Below are positions 54,089 to 62,855 of a stretch of DNA of 64,000 bases, piece by piece; position 1 is the stretch's first letter; every line of letters begins with the position of its first letter. This DNA comes from Flavobacteriales bacterium (lineage in GTDB: Bacteria > Bacteroidota > Bacteroidia > Flavobacteriales_F > PHOS-HE28): positions 2,356,001 to 2,420,000 of the forward strand of contig JADJOI010000003.1 in the NCBI GenBank assembly GCA_016713875.1, in the 5' to 3' direction. A program made the position numbers and the translations under genes. The notes below the pieces were generated by a model, which worked only from the letters and a program-made list of their open reading frames with translations, was not told the origin of the DNA and made no database searches.

Positions 54089-57000
54089 ATGAACCAGAAC
54101 TTCAAGAACCTCCTGCTGGGGACCGCCCTTTGTTGCGGCTCCCTGGCGGCCCAGGCCCAGGGCCTGGAAGGCATCATCGTGGAGGAATTCCACACGGTGA
54201 CGCAGGCCGATGCCGACGTGATCAACAACGACCTCGGCAACAGCAGCTTCACGATCGCTCCGGGATCGAAGGTGTACCGTGTCTTCGTGGACATGGCCCC
54301 CGGCTACAAGCTGAACCAGGTGTTCGGTGCGCCGGAGACCAGCCCGGGCAGCGGCGTGAGCCTTAACCCGTTGGATCTCTCGACGACGACCACCTTCTGG
54401 AACGACGACAACTTCGGCGCGGACATCCCGGGCCAGACCCGTCGCATCGATGAGGGCACGGCCTTCGACAGCTACATCACGGTGAACACGACGGGCACCG
54501 CCGGCGGCACCGCCGGTTGCGGCAGCGCCACCCAGCAGTTCGGCGTGCTGCGCACCGCGGACACCAACGGTGACCTCACCACCTGCGGCGTGTACCCGGG
54601 CTTCACGGGCAACGATGGCAGCATCCCGGGCACGGGCCCTGCGCTGACCTACAACATCAGCGGCCTGCTCGACCTCACCGCGCTCACCGGCGCAGCGGCC
54701 AGCTTCCAGGTGATCAACGACGCCTGGACGACCCTGCCCGCCAGCCAGGGGGTGGACCCGAGCGGCACCAACCGCGTGCTGATCGGTCAGTTCACCACCG
54801 CCGGCACCTTCAGCTTCCATATCAACGTGCAGCTAAGCGACCCCAACAGCCAGCTGGAGACCTACGTGTGGAACCAGGCCGGTTCGGGTGAGCAGGTGAG
54901 CCCCTTCCTCACCTACCCCCAGCAGCTTCCCCCGGACTGCCTCGGCGTGCCGGGTGGTTCCGCCCTACCTGGCACCGCCTGCAACGATGGCAATGCCAAC
55001 ACGGGCAATGACACCTGGGATGCCAATTGCGTGTGCGTGGGCCAACTGATCGACTGCCTGGGCGTGCCGGGTGGCCCCGCTCTTCCGGGCACCGCCTGCA
55101 ATGACGGCAACGCCAACACGGGCAACGATACCTGGGATGCCAACTGCACATGCGTCGGCCAACTGATCGACTGCCTGGGCGTACCGGGTGGCTCCGCTCT
55201 TCCGGGCACCGCCTGCAACGACGGCAACGCCAACACGGGCAACGATACCTGGGATGCGAACTGCGTGTGCGTCGGCCAACTGATCGACTGCCTGGGCATA
55301 CCGGGTGGCTCCGCTCTTCCGGGCACCGCCTGCAACGACGGCAACGCCAACACGGGCAACGATACCTGGGATGCCAACTGCACCTGCGTGGGTCAGCTGA
55401 TCGATTGCCTGGGCGTACCGGGTGGCTCCGCTCTTCCGGGCACAGCTTGCGACGATGGCAACGCGAACACGGGCAACGACACCTGGGATGCCAACTGCAC
55501 CTGCGTGGGCCAGCTGATCGACTGCCTCGGCGTGCCGGGTGGCAGCGCCCTGCCGGGCACCGCCTGCAACGACGGCAACGCGAATACGGGCAACGACACC
55601 TGGAGCGCGAACTGCACCTGCGTGGGCCAGCTGATCGACTGCCTCGGCGTGCCGGGTGGCAGCGCCCTGCCGGGCACCGCCTGCAACGACGGCAACGCGA
55701 ATACGGGCAACGACACCTGGAGCGCGAACTGCACCTGCGTGGGCCAGCTGATCGACTGCCTCGGCGTGCCGGGCGGCTCCGCTCTGCCGGGCACCGCCTG
55801 CGACGACGGCAACCCGAACAGCAGCAACGACGTGTATGACGCCAACTGCAACTGCTCCGGTACTCTGGCCAACGACTGCCTCGGTGTGCCGGGCGGCCCT
55901 GCCCAGCCGGGTACCGCTTGCGATGACGGCCTGGCCACCACCGGCAACGACCTGTGGGACGCCAACTGCGTATGCGTGGGACAACTGATCGACTGCCTCG
56001 GCGTGCCGGGCGGCAGCGCCCTGCCGGGCACCGCCTGCAACGACGGCAACGCGAATACGGGCAACGACACCTGGAGCGCGAACTGCACCTGCGTGGGCCA
56101 GCTGATCGACTGCCTCGGCGTGCCGGGCGGCTCCGCTCTGCCGGGCACCGCCTGCGACGACGGCAACCCGAACAGCAGCAACGACGTGTATGACGCCAAC
56201 TGCAACTGCTCCGGTACCCTGGCCAACGACTGCCTGGGCGTGCCGGGCGGCCCTGCCCAGCCGGGTACGGCCTGCGATGACGGCCTGGCCACCACCGGCA
56301 ACGACCTGTGGGACGCCAACTGCGTATGCGTGGGTCAGCTGATCGACTGCCTCGGCGTGCCGGGTGGATCCGCTCTGCCGGGCACCGCCTGCGACGACGG
56401 CAACCCGAACAGCAGCAACGACGTGTATGACGCCAACTGCAACTGCTCCGGTACTCTGGCCAACGACTGCCTTGGTGTGCCGGGCGGCAGCGCCCTGCCG
56501 GGTACGCCCTGCGATGATGGCCAGGTTCAGACCGGCAACGACACCTGGGATGCCAACTGCAACTGCATCGGCCAGCTGATCGACTGCCTCGGCGTGCCAG
56601 GCGGCAGCGCCCTCCCGGGCACCGCCTGCAACGACGGCAATGCGGCCACGATCAACGACGTGTACGGCGCGAACTGCGTGTGCGCTGGAACGCCGATCGG
56701 CAACTGCACGGAGATCCTGTCGCTGGACATCACCCTGGACAACAACGGCGCTGAGACCACCTGGGAAGTGCGTGACCAGAGCGGCACCACGGTGATCGCC
56801 TCCGGCGGTCCCTACCAGAACGGTCAGGCCGGCGTGATCGTCACCGAGACCATCTGCCTGAACCAGCTCTGCTACCGCCTGGTGGTGAACGACGCCGGTG
56901 GTGATGGTATCAGCGGTGGTGGCTTTGTCCTCACGGACGCCAGCGGCCACCGCATCGTGGACGCCAACGGTTCCTTCACGAGCACCAGCAGCGTGGCCAA

Positions 57001-57613
57001 CGAGTTCTGCCTGCCCCTCAGCGCGGCCCGTCTGATCAACGCCAGCTGCGACCGCACCAACCTCACCTACAGCAGCAGCACCCAGATCTACGCCAGCTTC
57101 TACCCCGGGGCCAGCGGCTACCAGTTCTGGATCTTTGATCCGCATGGTTCCTACAGCCGCCGCGTGTTCAAGACCACGCAGAACTTGGTGCCCGCCAACC
57201 TGGTGACCAACCCGGTGCCCGCCGACCTCGACCTGAACGTGCGCGTGCGCGCCCTGGTGAGCGGCAACTACACCGCGTTCGGCCCCGCCTGCCGCTTCCG
57301 CCTCAACACCCCGGGTGGTGGCGGTCGTGAGGCCATCCTCTTCGATGAGGCCAGCAACGTGACCATGAGCCTCTACCCGAACCCCAACCGGGGTGAGGTG
57401 GTGAACGTGGCCTTCGACGGCATCGCCGCCGCCGAACGGATGGACATCGATGTGATGGACATCTTCGGCAAGCGCGTGAGCGCTTCGCAGATCGCCGCTC
57501 CGGGTGGTGCCTTCGTGCACACCATGGACCTGAGCTCCCTGGCCCCCGGCGTGTACATGGTGAACGTCCGTGTGGGCGAGCGCCTCTACACCCAGCGCCT
57601 GGTCCGCCAGTAA
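54089..57613 (+). CDS. Secreted paralogue D with 15 tandem four-Cys repeats and sorting domain
   Basis: An 1174-residue exported protein with a signal peptide ending SLAAQAQ. It has the shared N-terminal domain (about 25-275: KVYRVFVDMAPGYKL, GTAFDSYITVNTTG, NRVLIGQFTTAGTFSFHINVQLS). A 15-unit repeat array follows (about 283-872), each unit 39-41 residues with four Cys (DCLGVPGGSALPGTAC, then NC-C). The C-terminal part holds a beta domain with Cys (TEICLNQLCYRLVVNDAGGD), a possible fibronectin-like segment and a type A sorting domain (MSLYPNPNRGEVVNV, LAPGVYMVNV). Probably a disulfide-rich stalk displayed at the surface by the T9SS. Repeat number may vary between strains. Confidence 0.85.
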   Translation: MNQNFKNLLLGTALCCGSLAAQAQGLEGIIVEEFHTVTQADADVINNDLGNSSFTIAPGSKVYRVFVDMAPGYKLNQVFGAPETSPGSGVSLNPLDLSTTTTFWNDDNFGADIPGQTRRIDEGTAFDSYITVNTTGTAGGTAGCGSATQQFGVLRTADTNGDLTTCGVYPGFTGNDGSIPGTGPALTYNISGLLDLTALTGAAASFQVINDAWTTLPASQGVDPSGTNRVLIGQFTTAGTFSFHINVQLSDPNSQLETYVWNQAGSGEQVSPFLTYPQQLPPDCLGVPGGSALPGTACNDGNANTGNDTWDANCVCVGQLIDCLGVPGGPALPGTACNDGNANTGNDTWDANCTCVGQLIDCLGVPGGSALPGTACNDGNANTGNDTWDANCVCVGQLIDCLGIPGGSALPGTACNDGNANTGNDTWDANCTCVGQLIDCLGVPGGSALPGTACDDGNANTGNDTWDANCTCVGQLIDCLGVPGGSALPGTACNDGNANTGNDTWSANCTCVGQLIDCLGVPGGSALPGTACNDGNANTGNDTWSANCTCVGQLIDCLGVPGGSALPGTACDDGNPNSSNDVYDANCNCSGTLANDCLGVPGGPAQPGTACDDGLATTGNDLWDANCVCVGQLIDCLGVPGGSALPGTACNDGNANTGNDTWSANCTCVGQLIDCLGVPGGSALPGTACDDGNPNSSNDVYDANCNCSGTLANDCLGVPGGPAQPGTACDDGLATTGNDLWDANCVCVGQLIDCLGVPGGSALPGTACDDGNPNSSNDVYDANCNCSGTLANDCLGVPGGSALPGTPCDDGQVQTGNDTWDANCNCIGQLIDCLGVPGGSALPGTACNDGNAATINDVYGANCVCAGTPIGNCTEILSLDITLDNNGAETTWEVRDQSGTTVIASGGPYQNGQAGVIVTETICLNQLCYRLVVNDAGGDGISGGGFVLTDASGHRIVDANGSFTSTSSVANEFCLPLSAARLINASCDRTNLTYSSSTQIYASFYPGASGYQFWIFDPHGSYSRRVFKTTQNLVPANLVTNPVPADLDLNVRVRALVSGNYTAFGPACRFRLNTPGGGGREAILFDEASNVTMSLYPNPNRGEVVNVAFDGIAAAERMDIDVMDIFGKRVSASQIAAPGGAFVHTMDLSSLAPGVYMVNVRVGERLYTQRLVRQ
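54935..56704 (+). repeat. Tandem repeat array, 15 units of 117-123 bp, in frame
   Basis: Units begin at 54935, 55052, 55169, 55286, 55403, 55520, 55637, 55754, 55874, 55991, 56108, 56228, 56345, 56465 and 56582. Units 6 and 7 are identical at the DNA level, and units 10-12 nearly copy units 7-9, showing recent duplication of single units and of a three-unit block. Conserved in each unit are four Cys, GVPGG and a C(D/N)DG acidic turn. Confidence 0.95.
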
Positions 57614-57630
57614 GCTGATCGACCTCAAGG

Positions 57631-57662
57631 CGAAGGGCCGCTCCTCACGGGGCGGCCCTTCG
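57631..57662. terminator. Bidirectional terminator between convergent genes
   Basis: A perfect 11-bp stem CGAAGGGCCGC/GCGGCCCTTCG with a 10-base loop lies between the stop of paralogue D (plus) and the stop of the CHAT gene (minus). Stable enough to act in both directions, but T-tracts are weak. Confidence 0.75.
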
Positions 57663-57667
57663 TGCGT

Positions 57668-60600
57668 TCAGCGGGTCCCTTGGCGGCGAACCCGCCAGGC
57701 TCGCCAGCCCAGCAGCAGGACCGCGACCAAGGCGATGCCTGCGAACAGCCAGGACCAGGGGAAGCCACGATCCAGCTCCACCGGCCGCACATCCCCGACC
57801 AGCACGAGCCCGGCCCAGTAGTATGGCTGAAGAAGTTCGTCCTGGGCCGCCTGCAGGTGCTCGAGCTTCGCCCGCCGCAGCGCCTCGTGCTTGGGCAGCC
57901 CGTCGGCGAGGTGCGCATAGAAGCGTTCGATGATCTCCGAGGAGACCTGCTCATCGATGCTCCAGAGCGCCATCACGAGGCTGGGACAGCCGGCATAGGC
58001 GAAGCCGTAGCCCAGGGAGCGGACGCCTTCGCCGTCATCGGCGCCCGCACCCGACTCGCAGGCGGCGAGCACGGCGAGCTGCGCGCGCAGGTCCAGTTCG
58101 TAGATCTCGTACGCGTGCAGGTAGCCATCGCTGTCGGGCGCCGTGCCATCGCCATCCTTGTTGAGCACCAGGCGCGAGTACATCGGGTTGGTCGCGTTCA
58201 TCTCCGCATGCGTGCCCAGGTGCAGGATCCCGTGATCACCCAAGGCCGACCGGAGCCCCCCTTCGGTGGCGCTCGTGCCGATGAGCAGGCTCGCATTGAG
58301 AGTGCGGCCCAGGTCCTCCGCGGTGCGCAGGGCGAAGGGCTGCCTCACATACCGCAGGTAGTCGCGGTCGACACGAACACTGTCCTGCGCGTGGGCCAGG
58401 TAGCTCCGTTTCACCTCATCGGTGAACCCCGGCGCCAACGCGAGCGCACGACGCGACCGTTCGCGCGCAAGTTCCGCGAACTGGATCGCCGTGGTGGCAC
58501 TGAGCAGGTAGGCGATCGTGTACCGATGAAGAAGCAGGGAGCTCCCGTCCCCGGTGGCGGCCGCAGGTCTGGTGTGAAGCACCTCGAAGTTCACCAGGCG
58601 CAACGGCCCATCGGGAATGATGAGCAGCTCGGCACCCTGCAGATGGGGGGCCAGGGGCGCCATGACCTGTTGATGGAGCGCGAACGCCGCCGACCGGTAG
58701 GCGACATCGTCTCGCCGGACGATGGCCTCATTGAGGCCGGCCACCCGTTGGGCGAGCCCATCGGCCTCCAGTTCGATCAGCGTGGCCTCGGAGGGGCCCA
58801 CGACCAGCGCGTAGAGCGCCGAGCCGCTCAGTGCGTAGGAGATCACCGTGCGACCCGGCTTCAGCAGGTGCTTGCGCAAGCCCTCGATGGACGTGGTGGC
58901 CTCCTCGTGGCGCAGGGCGAAGTAGGCCGGGTGTTCCTTCCGGAGACGATCGAGGAAAGCGGTGTAAGCCTGTTCATGGGAATGCAACCGGGTGGCGCTG
59001 GCGGGGTGGTCCGGATCGACGGTGAGGGCTTGGAGGAGTTCCTGTTCCTGCGCGATGATGCTGTCGGGCACGCCGGAGAAGCGGAGCCCCTTGAAGGCAT
59101 TGAGCCGTTCCTTCAGCAGGATCGAACGATCGGCCTCCGACACACTGAGGAAGCGTTCGCACGCCACATCCATGCCCAAGGTGGTGTGGGAGGCATAGGC
59201 CAGGTCGAGGGCCAGGCCGAAGAGGCGCTGCTGCGCGCCGGTCAGGAGGAGTTTGGAGGCGGCATCCTGCACATCGGCCTTGTTCCGGGCAAGGGCGGCA
59301 ATGGCCAGGTCCACATCGGCGTTCCAGGCGCTCCACTGATCGGCGGCGACGCGCTCACCGCTGATCGCCCGTTCCACCTTCACCTTCCAGTAGATGGCAT
59401 CGGGCACCAGCTGTGGCTCGGGATCCGTGCTGGGAAGCGGGCTGCCGCGCAGGGCCGCGATCCGACCATCCAGCGTGTGAAGCGCCTGTGCGGCATAGGT
59501 CCGCGCCGCAGCGGGATCGCCGTTGGCGAACGCGGCCTCCGCGCAAAGCACATCGATCTGCGCCACCTTGTGGTGACCGGCCTCATGGATGCCCGTCAAC
59601 ACCTGCCGCGCGCGAAGGAGGTCCGTCAATGCATCGGCCGGCCGACCGGCGCGGATGCGCGCCGATCCACGCAGCTTGAGCGTGTGCGCGAGCATCGCGT
59701 CCGTTTCAGGGTCCCGATCGATCGCTCCGGCGGAGAGGCTGATGCCGAACAACGAGTCGGCCTTGGCGTACCGCCCCTGTTGCGCGAAGGCGTCGGCCAG
59801 TTTCGCCGAGGCCCGGATGTACTCTTCGCTCCGGCGGCCGAAGCTTCGCTCACTGGCCTGTACGTAAGCCTCCAGCAGCTCCTGGGCCCTGGCCGGATCG
59901 CCTGCGTTCATCTCGAGGTCGGCGTACCGCTCCTTCACGGCCAGCAGTTGCGGATCATCGGCTTGCAGCACCAGGCTGCGGTCGCGCCAGGCCATGTCGA
60001 GCAGCTCGCGTGCCTGCCCGTTGTCGCCTCGTTCGAAATAGACCGTGGCCAGGTTCACATAGGTCCGCGAGCGGTTCACCAGCATCTCGTCGCGCGTGAA
60101 CTGGTCGTCGGTGGAGGCCAGCAGCCGCTCGTAGATCAGCAGGTTCTCCTGGTAGTGCTGCTGCGCCCGGGCCATGTCACCGGCGGACTGCCAGAGCACC
60201 GCGAGGTTCCCGTAGGCGGTGGCCTTGCGGTTGAGGACGGCTTCGGAAGTGCCGGCGCCCAGCTTGTCCAGGGCTTTCATGTAATAGGCCTCGGCCTCGC
60301 GCACGCGGCCCAGGTGCCAGGCGGCCACGCCCACCGCGGTATAGGACTCGGCCCATTGCGCCACGGGGACGGAATCGGCCTTCTCGTACTGCGCGAGCGC
60401 ATCGCGTGCCCATTGGCCCGCCCGGCGATGATCACCGAGCACGCTGTGATCGAAGGCCAGGTATTGCCGTGCGCGTCCACGCTGGGTGAACGGGATGGAA
60501 GGGTCGCCATCGGCCACCTGCACGGCCAGGGAGTCGACGCGTGCGCACTGCTTCATCTCACCGGCTTCGTAATAGACCCAGCTGAGGTCGAAGAGCGCCT

Positions 60601-60910
60601 CGAGCTCATGGTCCGCGACCCCTCGTGCCTTCACCAGGGCCAGGATGCGTTCCCCTGCGGCGGTGCTGGCGGCGGCGTCCTTCACTTTGCGGTGAGCACG
60701 AGCATACTTGTAGAGGTAGCGGTGGAGCGAGTCGGCGTAGGTCGTACGGGCCACTTCGCGCAGCTGGACCTCGACCTCGTGGATCAGCTCCGGGAACCGC
60801 TGGGCCTCGTAGAGCTCGCCGATCCGCTGGTGGCGTGCCCGCACCGCATCGGGCTGGGCCTGCACGGCCAGTGCACCCCAGCAGAGCATCGTTGCCAGCA
60901 GCCCGCGCAT
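57668..60910 (-). CDS. TPR-CHAT domain protein (caspase-like protease)
   Basis: A 1080-residue protein with a signal peptide ending LAVQAQ. About eight or more TPR units fill residues 25-560. The C-terminal CHAT peptidase domain (about 740-1030) keeps the catalytic pair: His about 901 in LHLGTHAEMN and Cys about 951 in VLAACESGAG. A final transmembrane helix (WLFAGIALVAVLLLGW) and basic end follow. The predicted topology puts the protease in the periplasm, anchored by its C-terminus. It starts 2 bases after the stop of the TPR/anti-sigma-like gene, within the ECF sigma operon. Substrate unknown; CHAT proteases act in programmed responses in other systems. Confidence 0.9.
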   Translation of the reverse strand: MRGLLATMLCWGALAVQAQPDAVRARHQRIGELYEAQRFPELIHEVEVQLREVARTTYADSLHRYLYKYARAHRKVKDAAASTAAGERILALVKARGVADHELEALFDLSWVYYEAGEMKQCARVDSLAVQVADGDPSIPFTQRGRARQYLAFDHSVLGDHRRAGQWARDALAQYEKADSVPVAQWAESYTAVGVAAWHLGRVREAEAYYMKALDKLGAGTSEAVLNRKATAYGNLAVLWQSAGDMARAQQHYQENLLIYERLLASTDDQFTRDEMLVNRSRTYVNLATVYFERGDNGQARELLDMAWRDRSLVLQADDPQLLAVKERYADLEMNAGDPARAQELLEAYVQASERSFGRRSEEYIRASAKLADAFAQQGRYAKADSLFGISLSAGAIDRDPETDAMLAHTLKLRGSARIRAGRPADALTDLLRARQVLTGIHEAGHHKVAQIDVLCAEAAFANGDPAAARTYAAQALHTLDGRIAALRGSPLPSTDPEPQLVPDAIYWKVKVERAISGERVAADQWSAWNADVDLAIAALARNKADVQDAASKLLLTGAQQRLFGLALDLAYASHTTLGMDVACERFLSVSEADRSILLKERLNAFKGLRFSGVPDSIIAQEQELLQALTVDPDHPASATRLHSHEQAYTAFLDRLRKEHPAYFALRHEEATTSIEGLRKHLLKPGRTVISYALSGSALYALVVGPSEATLIELEADGLAQRVAGLNEAIVRRDDVAYRSAAFALHQQVMAPLAPHLQGAELLIIPDGPLRLVNFEVLHTRPAAATGDGSSLLLHRYTIAYLLSATTAIQFAELARERSRRALALAPGFTDEVKRSYLAHAQDSVRVDRDYLRYVRQPFALRTAEDLGRTLNASLLIGTSATEGGLRSALGDHGILHLGTHAEMNATNPMYSRLVLNKDGDGTAPDSDGYLHAYEIYELDLRAQLAVLAACESGAGADDGEGVRSLGYGFAYAGCPSLVMALWSIDEQVSSEIIERFYAHLADGLPKHEALRRAKLEHLQAAQDELLQPYYWAGLVLVGDVRPVELDRGFPWSWLFAGIALVAVLLLGWRAWRVRRQGTR

Positions 60911-60912
60911 GG

Positions 60913-61635
60913 CTATCGCAGGTCGTTGAGCACAGCCTTCGCCCGTTGGGCATACGGATGATCCTCAGGGAAGGGCAGCGCGCGGGCGGCGGTGAGGTCG
61001 CCATGGCGTACCAAGGCGAGGAAGGCGTACCAGCGGGCCTTGGTGGCGAACGCCGAACCAGGGAGCTCGGCGATGGGCATCAACCACGTCACGGCCTTCG
61101 AGGCGCGGCCGGTGTTCAGTTCAGCGCAACCGATGTAGAAGCGCAGGGTGTCGTTGGACGGCTTGGCCTTGAGCTGTGCCGACCACTTGGCGATGGCCTC
61201 ATCATGCTCGCCGAGCTTGTAGGCCACCATGGCATCGTGGAAGGCATGGTCATCGGTCGCGCTCATGGCCACGGGCAGGCCGGGATCGGGGGTGAAGTGT
61301 TCCGCGAACAGGCGTTCATGGGCCGGCGGCCGCATCATCCACCAGAGGGCCACGCCCAGGAGCACGGCGATGCCGGCGGCGTATTTCAGCAGCCCGCCCC
61401 AGGCTGGGCCGCCTCCCCGGCGCAGCTCCGCGTCGCCGATCGCCTTCAACGACCGCTGCAGGCCACCCAGTTCCACGGCGAGCATGTGCTCACGCTCCAG
61501 GTCCACTTCCGCCCGCAGGGCGGGATCGCCGGCCAGCCGCTGACCGAAGGCAGCGCGCTCCTCCGACCCCATGCGGTCGAGCACGTAGGCTTCGATGGCC
61601 TCGAAGGTGGTCCGGTCCGGTGCGCTGTGGCTCAT
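60913..61635 (-). CDS. Membrane TPR protein with anti-sigma-like N-terminus
   Basis: A 240-residue protein. The N-terminal 75 residues (FEAIEAYVLDRMGSEERAAFGQRLAGDPALRAEV) resemble the cytoplasmic anti-sigma domain found beside ECF sigma factors. One transmembrane helix (LLKYAAGIAVLLGVALWWMM, about 84-103) follows, then a periplasmic TPR-like region (DAMVAYKLGEHDEAIAKWSAQL). The start overlaps the sigma-factor stop by 4 bases. It probably holds the sigma factor at the membrane and senses through its TPR part; inferred from layout. Confidence 0.8.
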   Translation of the reverse strand: MSHSAPDRTTFEAIEAYVLDRMGSEERAAFGQRLAGDPALRAEVDLEREHMLAVELGGLQRSLKAIGDAELRRGGGPAWGGLLKYAAGIAVLLGVALWWMMRPPAHERLFAEHFTPDPGLPVAMSATDDHAFHDAMVAYKLGEHDEAIAKWSAQLKAKPSNDTLRFYIGCAELNTGRASKAVTWLMPIAELPGSAFATKARWYAFLALVRHGDLTAARALPFPEDHPYAQRAKAVLNDLR

Positions 61636-62210
61636 GGTCGGTCGTGGTCTTCGCCGCCGATGGCATCGCGTTGGGCGCGCAGCTTCATCATGCAGCGGTA
61701 CTTGATCGTGCGGATGCTCTCCTCCTCCACCCCCAGTTCCTGCGCGATGGTCGCCAGGTCCTTGCGTTCGAAGTAGAACCGGTCAAGGACGGTGCGGCAC
61801 TTGTCGTCGAGCTGCTCATAGATGGACCGGAGCCGCGAAAGCCGCTCCTCCACGCCGTCTTCCGGTTCCATGGCCGCCGCATGCATGCGTTGATCGTGCA
61901 CGACGTTCATATGGCGGCGGGCTGCGGACCGGACGGTGTCCAGCCATTTGTTGCGGGCGATGCTGAACAGGAAGGCCCCGGGGTCTGTGCCGGGGGCCAG
62001 GGTGCCTTCGCGGGCGCGGAGCCAGAGGATGGTGATGGCCTCCTGGAACACGTCGCGGGCATCATCCCCCGTGCCGCTGTTGGCCAGCACGAAGGTCCGC
62101 ACCTTGCCGAAGTGCGCGGTGTAGAGCGCGCGCAGGCTGGCGGGGTCGTTCCGCAGGAGACCGGCGAGCCGATCGTCGGCCGCGGGAAGCGAATGGGCGG
62201 GCGTAGGCAC
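61632..62210 (-). CDS. ECF-type RNA polymerase sigma factor
   Basis: A 192-residue sigma-70 family protein with regions 2 and 4 only. Region 2 covers GDDARDVFQEAITILWLRAREG and AFLFSIARNKWLDTVRS. Region 4 reads LDDKCRTVLDRFYFERKDLATIAQELGVEEESIRTIKYRCMMKLR. The start is taken as GTG at 62210 because no ATG lies in a suitable place and the family N-terminus begins a few residues before LAGLLRNDP. It heads a three-gene operon and should control it, perhaps by autoregulation. Confidence 0.9.
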   Translation of the reverse strand: MPTPAHSLPAADDRLAGLLRNDPASLRALYTAHFGKVRTFVLANSGTGDDARDVFQEAITILWLRAREGTLAPGTDPGAFLFSIARNKWLDTVRSAARRHMNVVHDQRMHAAAMEPEDGVEERLSRLRSIYEQLDDKCRTVLDRFYFERKDLATIAQELGVEEESIRTIKYRCMMKLRAQRDAIGGEDHDRP

Positions 62211-62297
62211 GGGCTGGCCACGCGATGATACGGCGAAAGAGCGTCGAGGTCCATGGGGCGTGCCGGGCTTACAGGATGCACATCGGGGAGGCCGCCC

Positions 62298-62342
62298 GAA
62301 TGTGAACGATCGGGAACCCGGAAAGCGGGATCGTTCACATTC
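62298..62342. promoter_or_regulatory. Perfect 14-bp inverted repeat in divergent promoter region
   Basis: GAATGTGAACGATC (62298-62311) and its exact inverse complement (62329-62342) are separated by 17 bases. They lie 88 bases upstream of the sigma-factor start and 25 bases upstream of the LuxR-type gene. Position and symmetry suggest an operator for one of these regulators; a hairpin is the alternative. Confidence 0.6.
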
Positions 62343-62366
62343 CCCCACCCATCCCGATGATGGGGC

Positions 62367-62825
62367 ATGGAACGGACCATACCCTCCCCCTCGAGCCGGC
62401 TTCCCCAAGCGATCCGCCGGGTCGTGATCGCCGTGGTGGACCTGCCCGAGGGCGGTCCCCAGGGAGCGATCATCCGCAGCGGCCACCTGATCGATGTGGA
62501 TGGCATGGTGCCGGTGCAGGAGCTGATCGCGGGTCTGTTGAACCGTCCGCCGTGCGTGCCGATGCAACCCGGGGTGGAGCGCGTGGAGGTGCAGGTGATG
62601 CGCCGCGAAGCCCGCCCCGAGATCCGCTTGAGCCCACGTGAACATCAGGTGCTGCAGGCCCTCGTGGCCGGGCTGAGCTACAAGATGATCGCGGACCGTC
62701 TGGGCATCGGCTTCCAGACGGTGAGCACGCACTTGAGGCACATCTACACGAAATTGGGCGTCCGCACCAACACCGAGGCCGTGGCCATGGCGCTGCGGTG
62801 CGGGATGCTCGCCGAACGCGCCTGA
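62367..62825 (+). CDS. LuxR-type helix-turn-helix regulator
   Basis: A 152-residue transcription regulator. The C-terminal 65 residues are a LuxR/GerE HTH (LSPREHQVLQALVAGLSYKMIADRLGIGFQTVSTHLRHIYTKLGV). The N-terminal 80 residues (VVIAVVDLPEGGPQGAIIRSG) do not look like a normal receiver domain and lack the Asp pocket. It is divergent from the ECF operon and 30 bases before the next secreted-protein gene. It may bind the inverted repeat at 62298-62342; this is inference. Confidence 0.85.
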   Translation: MERTIPSPSSRLPQAIRRVVIAVVDLPEGGPQGAIIRSGHLIDVDGMVPVQELIAGLLNRPPCVPMQPGVERVEVQVMRREARPEIRLSPREHQVLQALVAGLSYKMIADRLGIGFQTVSTHLRHIYTKLGVRTNTEAVAMALRCGMLAERA

Positions 62826-62855
62826 ACACGAACAACAACCAAACCCTGAACCGAC

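Noticed and set aside
54935..56704. Possible CRISPR array because of regular repeats
   Set aside because: Repeats are 117-123 bp, contiguous and in frame inside a secreted protein; there are no unique spacers and no cas genes.
54965..57628. Minus-strand open frame of 887 codons opposite the repeat-rich surface gene
   Set aside because: Its repetitive composition simply mirrors the plus-strand repeat array; the plus frame has a signal peptide, conserved Cys and a sorting domain.
57662..60961. Plus-strand open frame of 1099 codons opposite the TPR-CHAT gene
   Set aside because: No domain or signal peptide; the minus-strand frame carries TPRs and intact CHAT catalytic motifs.
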